Positions 48,294 through 57,909 are shown, numbered from the stretch's first letter. The stretch: 64,000 bases of DNA from Serpentinimonas maccroryi (GCF_000828915.1 NZ_AP014569.1:1550001-1614000); one strand, 5' to 3'. Notes: generated from the sequence alone by a model not told the origin. Translations and numbers: made by a program.

Positions 48294-49799
48294 ATGAAAC
48301 TGCCCCCACCGAGCACCCAACCCCATCTGCTGGTCGTCGATGACGAACCCGACCTGCTCACGCTCTACGAGCTGACGTTGAGCAAAAGCGGGCACCGGGT
48401 CGCCGCGGCCAGCGATCTGGCACAGGCGCGCGCGCTGCTAGCCACACAGCATTTTGATGTCCTGATCACCGACATGCGCTTGCCCGACGGCTTGGGGCTG
48501 GAGCTGGTGCGCGAACTGGCCCAGGCGGGACGCGCAGAAAAAACCATCGTCGTCACCGCCTACGGCTCGGCCGAGAACGCGGTGCAAGCGCTCAAGGCCG
48601 GCGCCTTCGACTACCTGACCAAGCCGGTCGAGCCGGCACAGTTGCGCGCCGCCGTGGCCAACGCCCTGCAAGCCGCGCTGCCGCCCTGCAACGCCGTTGC
48701 GCCCCAGCCTGCAGCGGGGGCTGGGCTGGGCCGGGGTGAGGAATCGGAGCCTGCGACTGACGAACCCCGGCCCAGCCCGGCCCCCGCTGCTGGGCCCAGC
48801 GACGACCAGGGTGAAAAATCGGTGGCGACCGACCCCGCCCTGGCACCGCTGGTAGGCTCCAGCCCCGCCATGTGCGCGCTGCGCGAGCGCGTGCAGCGGG
48901 TGGCGCGCAGCATGGCGCCGGTGCTGGTGCTGGGCGAATCGGGCACTGGCAAAGAGCTGGTGGCGCGCGCGCTGCACCGCTGCAGCCACCGCGCTGGCGG
49001 GCCCTTCGTCGCCGTCAACTGCGGCGCCATCCCCGACACCCTGCTCGAAGCCGAATTCTTTGGCGTGCGCAAAGGTGCCTATACCGGCGCCAACGCGCAC
49101 CGCGAGGGCTACTTTCAGGCGGCGGCAGGCGGCACCTTGTTTTTGGATGAAATCGGCGATCTGCCGCTGGCCATGCAAGTCAAGCTGCTGCGTGCGGTGC
49201 AAGAGCGGCGCGTGCGCAGCCTCGGCGCCACCGACGACGAAGCCACCGATGTGCGGCTGGTCAGCGCCACCCACCTCGACCTGGCGGTGGCCGTGCGCGA
49301 AGGGCGCTTCCGGCAAGACCTGTATTACCGCCTCAACGTCATCGACCTGCACTTGCCGCCGTTGCGCGAGCGCCTTGCCGACCTGCCCGAACTGGCCGCC
49401 GTGCTGCTGCAGCGCCTGAGCGAACGCAGCGGCCACCACAGCACCCCGGTGCTCAGCGCAGCGGCGTTGGCGCGCCTGGCCCGCCACCCGTTCCCTGGCA
49501 ACGTGCGCGAACTGGAAAATCTGCTCGAGCGCGCGCTGGCGCTGCACCCCGGCCCCGTGCTAGAGGTCGAGGCCGTCGGGACGCCGCCACCCAGCGCCTT
49601 ACCCACGGCAACTGCGGCGGCTGCAGCACCCGCAGAAAGCCCCGACGAACACGCCCCCACCCGCGAGCAACTGCAGGCTTGGCTGAACCAGCACCGCTGG
49701 AACCAGTCGCGCACCGCGCGCCAGCTCGGCTGGACCTTGGCCAAGCTGCGTTACTGGATGCAGCGCCACGGTTTGGCCGATACGAGCCCACCCCCATAA
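48294..49799 (+). CDS. pilR: Sigma-54-dependent response regulator PilR
   Basis: An NtrC-type activator of sigma-54 promoters, expected to drive pilin transcription. The 501 residues comprise a receiver (LITDMRLPDGLGL with the phospho-Asp near 60), a long linker (about residues 125-185), an AAA+ domain with Walker A LGESGTGKELVA near 215, the sigma-54 contact loop KGAYTGA near 262 and Walker B GTLFLDEIGDL, and a C-terminal Fis-type helix-turn-helix (RTARQLGWTLAKLRYWMQRH). The linker contains an extra segment encoded by a 27-base inverted repeat. The ATG at 48294 follows the EAL gene by one base. Identity as PilR rests on its upstream pilS. Confidence 0.87.
   Translation: MKLPPPSTQPHLLVVDDEPDLLTLYELTLSKSGHRVAAASDLAQARALLATQHFDVLITDMRLPDGLGLELVRELAQAGRAEKTIVVTAYGSAENAVQALKAGAFDYLTKPVEPAQLRAAVANALQAALPPCNAVAPQPAAGAGLGRGEESEPATDEPRPSPAPAAGPSDDQGEKSVATDPALAPLVGSSPAMCALRERVQRVARSMAPVLVLGESGTGKELVARALHRCSHRAGGPFVAVNCGAIPDTLLEAEFFGVRKGAYTGANAHREGYFQAAAGGTLFLDEIGDLPLAMQVKLLRAVQERRVRSLGATDDEATDVRLVSATHLDLAVAVREGRFRQDLYYRLNVIDLHLPPLRERLADLPELAAVLLQRLSERSGHHSTPVLSAAALARLARHPFPGNVRELENLLERALALHPGPVLEVEAVGTPPPSALPTATAAAAAPAESPDEHAPTREQLQAWLNQHRWNQSRTARQLGWTLAKLRYWMQRHGLADTSPPP
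48711..48790. repeat. 27-base near-perfect inverted repeat inside pilR
   Basis: The arm at 48711-48737 (beginning gcagcgggggctgggctg) and the arm at 48764-48790 (ending cggcccccgctgc) are reverse complements except at one position. The loop is 26 bases. The element is read in frame as part of the PilR linker (about residues 139-165). A looser direct repeat GGGTGAnnAATCGG occurs at 48734 and again near 48810. It looks like an inserted palindromic element carried within a coding sequence. Confidence 0.85.
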
Positions 49800-49818
49800 C
49801 ATCGTTGCGCCCAGACCC

Positions 49819-50628
49819 TCAGTCTTGCGGCCTAAAGCCCAAGATGAGCACGCTAGGCACGCGGCCATCGACGTCGCGGGGCAGGCGCCCCGTGCGTTCG
49901 ATCGCCCGCAACACCGCCGCATCCCAGCCGGCATGGCCGCTCGATTGCAGCAAGCGGGCGCTCAGGATGGTGCCATCGGGCAGCGCGCGCAACTCGACCT
50001 CAGCGCGCGGATTGGCGCTGAGGATATCGGTGAAAACGATGTTCGGCCGTATCGCCGCCGCCAAGCGGTTGGCGTAGCCGGGTGAGGGGCCGGCTGCAAC
50101 GGTGGCTGTACCGGGTGCAGCGGGCGCAGCCGGCGCCGCAGTCGCCGCCCGGCCCATGATGCGCTCGATGTTGCGCTGGCGCTCGGCCTCGAGCTGGGCT
50201 TCCAGTTCGCGCTGCTGGCGCGCTTGCTCGGCGGCGCGTTGTTGTTGCTGGCGCTGCTCGAGCCGCTCGCGCTCGCGCTGCTGCTCGAGTGCGATGGCCG
50301 CCGGGTTGGGCGCAGGCGCCGGGGCCGGTATACGAACCTGGGGCGGCGTGGGTGCAGGCGCGGGCGGCAGAGGTGGCACCGGTGGCTCGGGCGCGGATGG
50401 GGCCGCAGGTGGGGCCGGGACGGGCGCTGGCGCGGCTGGCGCCACAGCCGCCTGCGGCAGCTGCGCCCACAGCTCGGCCTGCACCACCTGCACGCTGGGC
50501 TCTTGCTGCCAGCTCACGCTGGCGCTCAAGGCCAGCAGCAGCAGCGCGTGTATCGCCAGCGCCAGCGCCAGCGGCAGGCGCCAGCGGCCGGGGGCCGGGG
50601 GGTTGAGGTCGGGTGGGGTTGCGTGCAT
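49819..50628 (-). CDS. tolA: Cell envelope integrity protein TolA
   Basis: TolA links the TolQ-TolR motor to the outer membrane during division. The 269 residues contain an N-terminal transmembrane helix (PLALALAIHALLLLALSASV), a Pro/Ala-rich region, a Gln/Arg/Glu-rich helical domain II (residues about 113-150) and a C-terminal TonB/TolA-like domain (RAEVELRALPDGTILSARLL and GHAGWDAAVLRAIERTGRLP). It is the last gene of the tolQRA run and ends 19 bases from the convergent pilR. tolB and pal, which normally follow, are not here. Confidence 0.9.
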   Translation of the reverse strand: MHATPPDLNPPAPGRWRLPLALALAIHALLLLALSASVSWQQEPSVQVVQAELWAQLPQAAVAPAAPAPVPAPPAAPSAPEPPVPPLPPAPAPTPPQVRIPAPAPAPNPAAIALEQQRERERLEQRQQQQRAAEQARQQRELEAQLEAERQRNIERIMGRAATAAPAAPAAPGTATVAAGPSPGYANRLAAAIRPNIVFTDILSANPRAEVELRALPDGTILSARLLQSSGHAGWDAAVLRAIERTGRLPRDVDGRVPSVLILGFRPQD

Positions 50629-50672
50629 CCCGCGCGGTCAGGCTGTGCTCAGGGGGTTTTCAGAGGCGGTGT

Positions 50673-51152
50673 TCAGGGCGTGGCTTCTTGCACGGCCAGC
50701 CCGATGCGCGCCACCCCGGCGCGCTGCAGCGCGTCCATGGCCTCGATCACCGTTTCGTAGCGCAGGCTGCGGTCGGCGCTGATGATCACCGGTGCCGCTG
50801 CGGGTGCGGGCGCTGTGGCCGCATCCGCCGCATCAGCGGACGCAGTGGCGGCAGCGGCTTGCAGGGCCAGCACCCGGGCCGGCAGCTGCTCCAGCGTGAG
50901 CGCCTGCGCTGGGCCGGTGGCGGTGCTGTCGCGCAACTCGATCTGACCTTGCGCGTCGATCACCACGTGGATGAAGCGCTCGGGCTGGCGCGCCGCTTGG
51001 CCGACGCCGGGCAGCTCGATCTGGCCGGGGACGATCAGCGTGGCCGTCACCATAAAAATGATCAGCAGCACCAACATCACGTCGATGAACGGCACCATGT
51101 TGATCTGGCTCATGGTGCGGCGGCCTCGGCCACGGGCGGCGACGGCGGGCAT
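50673..51152 (-). CDS. tolR: TolR (ExbD family)
   Basis: A bitopic motor subunit that works with TolQ to use the proton gradient. The 159-residue protein has the N-terminal signature INMVPFIDVMLVLLIIFMVT, with the essential Asp in the helix, and a periplasmic domain that ends with the family pattern YETVIEAMDALQRAGVARIG. An Ala-rich insertion lies around residue 105-120. The gene follows tolQ after 21 bases. Confidence 0.95.
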   Translation of the reverse strand: MPAVAARGRGRRTMSQINMVPFIDVMLVLLIIFMVTATLIVPGQIELPGVGQAARQPERFIHVVIDAQGQIELRDSTATGPAQALTLEQLPARVLALQAAAATASADAADAATAPAPAAAPVIISADRSLRYETVIEAMDALQRAGVARIGLAVQEATP

Positions 51153-51173
51153 GGTGCGCGGCGCTCCGTGTGC

Positions 51174-51896
51174 TCAGCGCCCGACCGCCGGGGCCACCGG
51201 CACCGACGCGCCCGGTTGGCCTTGGGCGGCGACGTTGCGCTGCAAGATGTTGGAGAACTCGTCGATGAAGCTCTCCATGCGGTTGGCGGCGCGGTCGATG
51301 TCGTGCGCGAAGCGGTTGTAGGCCACCACGGCGGGGATGGCGGCAAACAGGCTGATGGCGGTGGCCACCAGCGCTTCGGCGATGCCGGGCGCGACCACTG
51401 CCAACGTGACTTGCGCCATGGCACCGATGCCGGTGAAGGCGTGCATGATGCCCCAGACGGTGCCAAACAAACCCACGTAGGGCGCCACCGAGCCCACCGA
51501 GCCCAAGAACGACATATTGGCCTCGAGCGCATCGACCTCGCGCTGCAGGCTGGCGCGCATGGCGCGGCGGGCGCCGTCGAGCAACGCGTCGGGCTGGCTG
51601 ACGCGGCGGTCGCGCAGCTTGTGGAACTCGCGCATGCCGCTGGCAAAGATGCGCTCGGTCGGGCTGGCATCGGCAGCGCGTTGCAGCGCCGCTTGGTAGA
51701 GCTCGTTGAGCTGGCCGCCAGACCAGAAATCGCGCTCGAACTCGTCGCTTTGGCGTTGCACGCGGCGCAGCAGCAGACCTTTGCGAAAAATCGCCGCCCA
51801 GCTCAGGATCGAGGCGAGGATGAGCAACAGCACCACCGCCTGCACCACCCAGGTGGCTTCGAGCATCAGTTGGATGACGGAAAAATCCGGTTTCAT
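51174..51896 (-). CDS. tolQ: TolQ (ExbB/MotA family)
   Basis: The polytopic proton-channel subunit of the Tol motor. The 240 residues have a first helix (VVQAVVLLLILASILSWAAI), a cytoplasmic loop, and the two C-terminal helices (VGSVAPYVGLFGTVWGIMHA and GIAEALVATAISLFAAIPAV) with the conserved Thr and polar residues. Its ATG at 51896 overlaps the ybgC stop by ATGA, showing coupling. Confidence 0.96.
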   Translation of the reverse strand: MKPDFSVIQLMLEATWVVQAVVLLLILASILSWAAIFRKGLLLRRVQRQSDEFERDFWSGGQLNELYQAALQRAADASPTERIFASGMREFHKLRDRRVSQPDALLDGARRAMRASLQREVDALEANMSFLGSVGSVAPYVGLFGTVWGIMHAFTGIGAMAQVTLAVVAPGIAEALVATAISLFAAIPAVVAYNRFAHDIDRAANRMESFIDEFSNILQRNVAAQGQPGASVPVAPAVGR

Positions 51897-52339
51897 GATT
51901 GATTCAGCAAATGGACCAAGGCCGGCGGCAGCCGCAGCGGCCTGAGCGTGGCGGCATCGACCCAGCCGATGCGGATGGTGGCCTCGCACAGCAGCTCGGC
52001 CACCGTGGGCTCATGCGCGGCGGCTTGGCTAGGCTGCGGCGGCCACAGGCGCGCCTCTTGGTGAAGTGTCAGGGTGGCGCGCCCGAGTTCCGTGACGCGC
52101 GCACTGACTTGCAACAAATCGTCTAGCCGCGCCGGGCGCTGGTAGCGCAGCGCGGTCTCGCTGACCACGAACACGCCCCCGGTCTGCTCGCGCAGGCGCT
52201 GCTGCTCCAGCCCGAGGCTGCGCAACCACTCGGTGCGGGCGCGCTCGAAAAACTTGAGGTAATTGGCGTAAAAAACGATGCCGCCGGCGTCGGTGTCTTC
52301 CCAATAGACGCGCACCGGCCAGTGAAAGGGTTGTGACAT
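51893..52339 (-). CDS. ybgC: Acyl-CoA thioesterase YbgC (tol-pal associated)
   Basis: A hot-dog fold thioesterase that heads the tol-pal operon in many Proteobacteria. The 148-residue protein has the 4HBT catalytic signature VYWEDTDAGGIVFYANYLKF, with the Asp near residue 17, and FFERARTEWLRSLG. The gene follows nusB after 12 bases and overlaps tolQ. Confidence 0.94.
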   Translation of the reverse strand: MSQPFHWPVRVYWEDTDAGGIVFYANYLKFFERARTEWLRSLGLEQQRLREQTGGVFVVSETALRYQRPARLDDLLQVSARVTELGRATLTLHQEARLWPPQPSQAAAHEPTVAELLCEATIRIGWVDAATLRPLRLPPALVHLLNQS

Positions 52340-52351
52340 GGCTGTGCAGCT

Positions 52352-52924
52352 TCAGGCGGATGGCGCCGGCAGCGGGCGCACAGGCGCCGGTTGAGGGCTG
52401 CGGTTGGGGCGGGCGGCGTCGCGCTGCACCTCGGCGCTGCGCCACTGCGGCGCCAGCTGGTTGAGCACGCCATTCACGTATTTGTGGCCGTCGGTACCGC
52501 CAAAAGATTTGGCCAGCTCGATGCACTCGTTGAGCACCACGCGCCAAGGCACGTCGAGGCAGTGCTGCAGCTCGTAGGCCCCGATCCACAGCACCGCGTG
52601 CTCGATCGGCGACAGCTCGACCAACGGCCGGTCGAGCAGCGGCTCCAGCGCCGCGTCGAGCGCGGGCGCGCTGGCGATGCAGCCGTGCAGCAGCGCGTCG
52701 TAGTGCACGCTGTCGGCCTTATGAAAGCCGCTGAGCTCGCGCGTGAAGGCGTCGATCTCGGCCGCGGCGTTGCGCCCGACCAGATGCTGATAGAGCGCCT
52801 GCACGGCGAATTCGCGCGCCCGGGTGCGCGCCGATTTGTCGGCCGCCTTGCGCGGCTTGGGGGCCTCCGGGGCTGCAGCAGGGGCCGCTGCAGGGCCCAC
52901 CGCCGCATGCGCGGGGGCGGTCAT
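52352..52924 (-). CDS. nusB: Transcription antitermination factor NusB
   Basis: NusB pairs with NusE (S10) to bind boxA in rRNA leaders. The 190-residue protein has an N-terminal Ala/Pro-rich extension of about 30 residues, then [19 protein letters not shown], the central helices, and the typical end segment [20 protein letters not shown] and [10 protein letters not shown]. The ATG at 52924 overlaps the ribH stop by ATGA, so nusB is translated with ribH. Confidence 0.95.
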   Translation of the reverse strand: MTAPAHAAVGPAAAPAAAPEAPKPRKAADKSARTRAREFAVQALYQHLVGRNAAAEIDAFTRELSGFHKADSVHYDALLHGCIASAPALDAALEPLLDRPLVELSPIEHAVLWIGAYELQHCLDVPWRVVLNECIELAKSFGGTDGHKYVNGVLNQLAPQWRSAEVQRDAARPNRSPQPAPVRPLPAPSA

Positions 52925-53391
52925 GTGCGCCCCCACTGCTGCAGCAAGCGCGCCATTTCCACCGCCACCCGGGCCGCGTCCACCCCTTTGTCCACTTGGC
53001 GCGCTTGCGCTTGCTGCAGGTTTTCGGTGCTCAGCACGGCGTTGGCCAGCGCAATGCGGTGGTCCAGCGCCACCCGGCTGATGCCGGCAGCGCTCTCATT
53101 GCAGACCAGCTCGAAGTGGTAGGTTTCACCCCGAATCACGCAGCCCAGCGCCACCAGCGCGTCGAAGCGCCCGCTGGCGGCCAGCGCCTGCAGCGCCAGC
53201 GGCAGCTCGAGCGCGCCCGGTACTTGCACCTGCTCGATCTGCTCGGGGGTCACGCCCAGGCGCAGCAACTCGGCACGGCAGGCTTGGGCCAGCGCGTCGG
53301 TCACGTCGAGGTTGAAGCGCGCCTGCACCAGCGCAACGCGCAAGCCCTGGCCGTCGAGCGCGGCGGCCCGGCCTTTGTCTGCACCCAGCAT
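52921..53391 (-). CDS. ribH: 6,7-dimethyl-8-ribityllumazine synthase
   Basis: It condenses 5-amino-6-ribitylaminouracil with dihydroxybutanone phosphate to lumazine. The 156-residue product has [40 protein letters not shown], the active-site block [20 protein letters not shown] and the terminal helix. It follows the ribB-type gene after a single base. Confidence 0.95.
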   Translation of the reverse strand: MLGADKGRAAALDGQGLRVALVQARFNLDVTDALAQACRAELLRLGVTPEQIEQVQVPGALELPLALQALAASGRFDALVALGCVIRGETYHFELVCNESAAGISRVALDHRIALANAVLSTENLQQAQARQVDKGVDAARVAVEMARLLQQWGRT

Positions 53392-53392
53392 C

Positions 53393-54526
53393 TCAATGTC
53401 CTTTGTTCAAAAAACCGCTCACTTCCAGCCCGTAGCCGGTCATGCTCGGCATGCGCCGGGGCGCACCCAGCAGGCGCATTTTGTGCACCCCGCAGTGGCG
53501 CAAAATTTGCGCCCCGATGCCGTAGGTGCGCAAGTCCAGCCCACTGCGACCGCGCTCGGGCGCTTGGGTGGCGCGGGCCGTGCCCTCAAACTGCGCCAGC
53601 AGCTGCTCGGCGCTCTCGCCGCAGTTGAGCAGCACCACCACGCCGCGCCCCTGCGCGTCCATGTGGCGCAGGCTGGCCTCGAGCGACCACGAGTGCATGG
53701 CGCGCCCGACTTCGAGCGCATCGAGCACGCTCAGTGGCTCGTGCACGCGCACGCAGACCTCGTCTTGTGGCGCCCAAGTGCCCTTGACCAGCGCCAGATG
53801 CAGCGCCGGGCTGGTCTGGTCGCGAAAGGCGTGCGCGCTGAACTCGCCGCTGGCGGTGAGCAGGCTGCGGCTGCCGATGTGCTGCACCAGGCTTTCGGTG
53901 CGGCTGCGGTGCTCGATCAGGTCGGCGATGGTGCCGATTTTGAGCCCATGCACGGCCGCAAAGCGCTGCAGGTCGGGCAGGCGCGCCATGCTGCCGTCGT
54001 CGTTCATGATCTCGCAGATCACGGCGGCAGGGCTGCAACCGGCCAGCGCGGCGAGGTCGCAGCCGGCTTCGGTGTGGCCAGCGCGCAGCAGCACGCCGCC
54101 ATCCACGGCTTGCAGCGGGAAGATGTGGCCCGGCTGCACCAGGTCGGCCGGGCGCGCCTCGGGGGCCACGGCGGCTTGCACGGTGCGCGCGCGGTCGGCG
54201 GCCGAAATGCCGGTGCTCACGCCCTCGGCGGCCTCGATCGAGACCGTAAAGGCCGTGCCCATTTTGGTGCCGTTGCGCGCCACCATGGGCGGCAGTTGCA
54301 GCCGCTCGCAGCGCTCGCGCGTGAGCGTCAGGCAGATCAGGCCGCGGCCAAAGCGCGCCATGAAGTTGATCGCCTCGGGCGTGACGTGGTCCGCGGCGAG
54401 CACCAGGTCGCCCTCGTTTTCGCGGTCTTCTTCATCGACCAAGATCACCATGCGGCCAGCGCGCAGCTCGGCAACGATCTCGGCCACGGGCGCAATGGCG
54501 ACCGGTTCGGGGCTGGGTGTGTTCAT
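53393..54526 (-). CDS. ribB: 3,4-dihydroxy-2-butanone 4-phosphate synthase with degenerate GTP cyclohydrolase II domain (RibBX-type)
   Basis: The N-terminal domain (residues 1 to about 210) is an intact DHBP synthase: [12 protein letters not shown] with the acidic metal site, [12 protein letters not shown] and [11 protein letters not shown]. The C-terminal half has a GTP cyclohydrolase II fold, but the three-cysteine zinc motif and the catalytic segment after the VRVH region are missing ([20 protein letters not shown] instead). It therefore should make only the butanone phosphate. Such RibBX proteins are common in Proteobacteria, and a separate ribA is expected elsewhere. The ATG at 54526 overlaps ribE. 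Confidence 0.9.
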   Translation of the reverse strand: MNTPSPEPVAIAPVAEIVAELRAGRMVILVDEEDRENEGDLVLAADHVTPEAINFMARFGRGLICLTLTRERCERLQLPPMVARNGTKMGTAFTVSIEAAEGVSTGISAADRARTVQAAVAPEARPADLVQPGHIFPLQAVDGGVLLRAGHTEAGCDLAALAGCSPAAVICEIMNDDGSMARLPDLQRFAAVHGLKIGTIADLIEHRSRTESLVQHIGSRSLLTASGEFSAHAFRDQTSPALHLALVKGTWAPQDEVCVRVHEPLSVLDALEVGRAMHSWSLEASLRHMDAQGRGVVVLLNCGESAEQLLAQFEGTARATQAPERGRSGLDLRTYGIGAQILRHCGVHKMRLLGAPRRMPSMTGYGLEVSGFLNKGH

Positions 54527-55143
54527 GCTGGGGTTTTGAGCATGCGCGCCACATAGCGCGCAATCAGGTCGATTTCGAGGTTGACCGGTTGGCCGGCCTG
54601 CAACTGGCCCAGCGTGGTGTGGCTGAGCGTGTGCCCGATCAGGTTGAGGTGGCATTCGCAGCCCTCGGGGCGGTCGAACACCGCGTTCACGGTCAGGCTC
54701 ACGCCGTTGACGGTGATCGAGCCCTTGGTGGCCAAGTACGGCGCCAGCGCCGGCGGGGCCAGCAGGTGCAGCGCCCAGCTCTCGCCCACCGGGGCAAAGT
54801 GCAACACGCGGCCCACCGCATCCACGTGCCCGGTGACGATGTGGCCACCGAGCCGGTCTTGGGCGCGCAGCGCTTGCTCCAGATTGACCGCGCCCGGGCG
54901 ATCGAGGCCGGCCGTGTGCGCCAGCGATTCGGCCGAGACCTCGACCGTGAACTCGTGCGCTGCCAAATCGAGCGTGGTCACGGTCATACAAGCGCCGTTG
55001 AGGGCGATGCTGTCGCCCAAGCCCACCCCGGCCAAATAGCCCGGCGGGGTTTGGATGCACAGGCGCTTGCCGTGCTGCGCCGTAGCGCCTAGCGGATGGA
55101 CGGCGGTGATGCGCCCCACCCCGGTGATGATGCCGGTGAACAT
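54523..55143 (-). CDS. ribE: Riboflavin synthase alpha subunit
   Basis: It dismutates two lumazines to riboflavin. The 206 residues form two related lumazine-binding halves: [15 protein letters not shown] with [14 protein letters not shown], then [16 protein letters not shown] with [16 protein letters not shown]. It heads the rib genes and overlaps the next by ATGA. No FMN riboswitch is visible in the six bases before it, so regulation must come from upstream of nrdR or glyA. Confidence 0.95.
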   Translation of the reverse strand: MFTGIITGVGRITAVHPLGATAQHGKRLCIQTPPGYLAGVGLGDSIALNGACMTVTTLDLAAHEFTVEVSAESLAHTAGLDRPGAVNLEQALRAQDRLGGHIVTGHVDAVGRVLHFAPVGESWALHLLAPPALAPYLATKGSITVNGVSLTVNAVFDRPEGCECHLNLIGHTLSHTTLGQLQAGQPVNLEIDLIARYVARMLKTPA

Positions 55144-55149
55144 AGGGCG

Positions 55150-55599
55150 CTATTGTCGCACTTCATCGACTAGGGTCTTGAACTCGTCGATGTCTTGGAA
55201 GCTGCGATAGACGCTGGCAAAGCGGATGTAGGCCACCTGATCGATTTTTTTGAGCTCGCGCATCACCATCTCGCCCAGCCGCTGTGAGGCCACCTCGCGC
55301 TGCCCGAGTTGCAGCAGAGCTTCTTCGATGCGCTCGATGGCGGCGTCGATCTGCTGCGTGCTCACCGGGCGCTTGCGCAGCGCCAGGGCGAAGCTGGCGC
55401 GCAGCTTGGCGGCGTCGTAGTCGATGCGCCGGCCGTCTTTTTTGACCACCAGCGGCAGCGCCAGCTCGGGCCGCTCGTAGGTGGTAAAGCGCTTGTCGCA
55501 GGCCGGGCAGCGGCGCCGGCGGCGCACGTGTTGCCCGTCTTCAGCCACCCGGGTTTCGGCCACTTGGGTATCGGGGTGGCTGCAAAAAGGGCATTTCAT
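55150..55599 (-). CDS. nrdR: Transcriptional repressor NrdR
   Basis: A zinc-finger and ATP-cone protein that represses ribonucleotide reductase genes. The 149 residues have [17 protein letters not shown] and [18 protein letters not shown] as the zinc ribbon, then the ATP-cone [20 protein letters not shown]. The gene follows glyA after 12 bases, as in many Proteobacteria, and continues into the riboflavin genes. Confidence 0.97.
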   Translation of the reverse strand: MKCPFCSHPDTQVAETRVAEDGQHVRRRRRCPACDKRFTTYERPELALPLVVKKDGRRIDYDAAKLRASFALALRKRPVSTQQIDAAIERIEEALLQLGQREVASQRLGEMVMRELKKIDQVAYIRFASVYRSFQDIDEFKTLVDEVRQ

Positions 55600-55611
55600 G
55601 CCCGGCCCCCA

Positions 55612-56856
55612 TCAGCCATAGACCGGGAAGCGCGCGGTCAGGGCGTGCACCTGGGCGCGCACCGCTTCCAGCGCGGCTTCGTCGCGTGGGTGGTCGAGCA
55701 CGTCGGCCACCAAGTTGGCGGTCAGGCGCGCTTCGTCGTCTTTGAAGCCGCGCGTGGTCAGGGCCGGGGTGCCGATGCGCACGCCGCTGGTGACCATCGG
55801 TTTTTCGGGGTCGTTGGGGATGGCGTTTTTGTTGATCGTCATGTGCGCCCGGCCCAGCACCGCCTCGGCTTCTTTGCCGGTGATGCCCTTGGCGCGCAGA
55901 TCGACCAGCATGACGTGGCTTTCGGTGCGCCCGCTGACGATGCGCAGGCCGCGCTCGGTCAGGGTCTGGGCCATGATCTGGGCGTTGCGCAGCACCTGCT
56001 GCTGGTAGGCTTTGAACTCGGGTTGCAGCGCCTCTTTGAAGGCCACCGCCTTGGCGGCGATCACGTGCATCAGCGGGCCGCCTTGCAGGCCCGGGAAGAT
56101 GGCGCTGTTGATGGCTTTTTCGTGCTCGGCCTTCATCAGGATGATGCCGCCGCGCGGCCCGCGCAGGCTCTTGTGCGTGGTCGAGGTCACGACGTCGGCG
56201 TGCGGCACCGGGTTGGGATAGACGCCGGCGGCGATCAGCCCGGCGTAGTGCGCCATGTCAACCATAAAAATCGCCCCCACCTCTTTGGCGACGCGGGCAA
56301 AGCGCTCGAAGTCGATGCGCAGGCTGTAGGCCGAGGCCCCAGCGATGATCAGCTTGGGCCGGTGCGCGCGCGCCTTGGCCGCCATCGCGTCGTAGTCGAT
56401 TTCCTCGAGCGCGTTGAGGCCGTACGAGATTGCGTTGAACCACTTGCCGCTCATGTTGAGCGCCATGCCGTGCGTCAGGTGCCCGCCTTCGGCCAGACTC
56501 ATGCCCAAGATGGTGTCACCGGGCTTGAGGAAGGCCAAAAACACCGCCTCGTTGGCCGACGCACCGCAGTGCGGCTGCACGTTGGCGGCGTCGGCCCCAA
56601 AGAGCTGCTTGAGGCGATCGATGGCCAGTTGCTCGGCCACATCGACGTGCTCGCAGCCGCCGTAATAGCGCTTGCCCGGGTAGCCTTCGGCGTATTTGTT
56701 GGTCAGCTGCGTGCCTTGCGCCGCCATCACCGCTGGGCTGGCGTAGTTCTCGCTGGCGATGAGCTCGATGTGCTGCTCTTGGCGCAGGTGTTCGGCTTGG
56801 ATGGCGGCCCAGATTTCGGGGTCGGTGTGGGCGATGGTGGTGGAGCGAGAGTACAT
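55612..56856 (-). CDS. glyA: Serine hydroxymethyltransferase
   Basis: A pyridoxal-phosphate enzyme interconverting serine and glycine with tetrahydrofolate. The 414 residues contain [20 protein letters not shown] near the N terminus, the PLP-binding Lys in [15 protein letters not shown] near residue 226 and typical blocks such as [20 protein letters not shown]. It follows the lytic transglycosylase on the same strand with 78 bases between. Confidence 0.98.
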   Translation of the reverse strand: MYSRSTTIAHTDPEIWAAIQAEHLRQEQHIELIASENYASPAVMAAQGTQLTNKYAEGYPGKRYYGGCEHVDVAEQLAIDRLKQLFGADAANVQPHCGASANEAVFLAFLKPGDTILGMSLAEGGHLTHGMALNMSGKWFNAISYGLNALEEIDYDAMAAKARAHRPKLIIAGASAYSLRIDFERFARVAKEVGAIFMVDMAHYAGLIAAGVYPNPVPHADVVTSTTHKSLRGPRGGIILMKAEHEKAINSAIFPGLQGGPLMHVIAAKAVAFKEALQPEFKAYQQQVLRNAQIMAQTLTERGLRIVSGRTESHVMLVDLRAKGITGKEAEAVLGRAHMTINKNAIPNDPEKPMVTSGVRIGTPALTTRGFKDDEARLTANLVADVLDHPRDEAALEAVRAQVHALTARFPVYG

Positions 56857-56934
56857 GGATGGCGGTGATTGGGGGGCCGTTTTTTGGCCGTTTTTTGGCC
56901 GGTGCGCGCAGCCCTTGCAGGGCCCCTGATTTTA

Positions 56935-57909
56935 TCAGGAGGGCAGCGATTGCGCCGGGTAGGGGCTGGTGTCGGCCGGGGCCTTGGCTTCCCGTTCGGC
57001 GGCCGTCAGCGGGGCGATGTCCAAGGTAGCGGGGGCCACGGCATCGGGCACCACACCAGGCGCGGGCATTTGCGCCGCTTCAGTGATAGCGGACGGGCTG
57101 CTGCTGGCGCTGGCCGCGCCCAAGGTGCGCCGCTGTCCGGCATTGAAACCCACGCGCTGCCCCACAGCCACGCGGTGCAGCCGGTCGCGCTCCGAGAGCA
57201 CGCGGTCGATGTAGTCGCGCCCGTCGGTGCTCACCGCCCCCACATACAAGCGCAGCCCGCCCTCGATCGAGCCGGCGCGGCGGATGGTGTCGCGCAAAAT
57301 CATGGCACCCACGCGTAGGTTGGTGAGCGGGTCGAACACCGCCAGCTTGCCGCCAAAGTCTTCGAGCTTGGCGCTGTGCACCCGCGTCATCACCTGCATC
57401 AAGCCCTGCGCGCCCACGGGGCTGGCGGCAAAAGGGTTGAAGCGCGACTCCATGGCCATCACGGCCAAGATCAGTTTCGGGTCCAGATCGAGCTGCTCGC
57501 CCACCACGTAGGCCTCGGCCACCAGCGCGCTCATCGGCTCTTTGGCCACCCGGTATTTGCGGCTCAACCAGTCGGTCACGCGCTGCTGCTGGCCGGTCAG
57601 GTCACTCGGGTCGGCCACGGTCACGCGCTCGATCGCACGGGGTTCGACCCTCACCTCTACTGCGGCCAACTGGCGCTGCAGCAGCCAGCCCAGGGTGTGG
57701 TACTCCAGCCCTTGGCGCAACTGGGGCTGCAGGGCCAGCGCGCCCAGAGCCAGCACCAGCGCCAGCCCGAGCAACAGCAGGCTGCCGCGGCCCAAGCGCA
57801 GCAGGCGCTGCAACCGGGAAGCGACGCTGCGCTGAGCAGGCGCGTCGGGTGGGCTTTGCAGCGCCGTGTCAGAAGGCCCAAAAAAACGGGCCAAAGTGGA
57901 TGCAGTCAA
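56935..57909 (-). CDS. Slt-type lytic transglycosylase with N-terminal membrane anchor
   Basis: A 324-residue peptidoglycan hydrolase. Residues about 34-60 form a transmembrane anchor (GRGSLLLLGLALVLALGALA). The SLT domain follows: KLILAVMAMESRFNPFAASP with the catalytic Glu, PVGAQGLMQVMTRVH, and the YVGAVSTDGRDYIDRVL segment; a Pro/Ala-rich tail ends the protein. The open frame extends to 58110, but a strong promoter (58082-58110) places the transcript start near 58075, and the TTG at 57909 has an AAAGGAG site five bases upstream. I therefore use the TTG. The gene precedes glyA. Confidence 0.82.
   Translation of the reverse strand: MTASTLARFFGPSDTALQSPPDAPAQRSVASRLQRLLRLGRGSLLLLGLALVLALGALALQPQLRQGLEYHTLGWLLQRQLAAVEVRVEPRAIERVTVADPSDLTGQQQRVTDWLSRKYRVAKEPMSALVAEAYVVGEQLDLDPKLILAVMAMESRFNPFAASPVGAQGLMQVMTRVHSAKLEDFGGKLAVFDPLTNLRVGAMILRDTIRRAGSIEGGLRLYVGAVSTDGRDYIDRVLSERDRLHRVAVGQRVGFNAGQRRTLGAASASSSPSAITEAAQMPAPGVVPDAVAPATLDIAPLTAAEREAKAPADTSPYPAQSLPS

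Noticed and set aside
55144-55149. FMN riboswitch before ribE
   Set aside because: Only six bases separate ribE from nrdR; nothing resembling the FMN aptamer is present.
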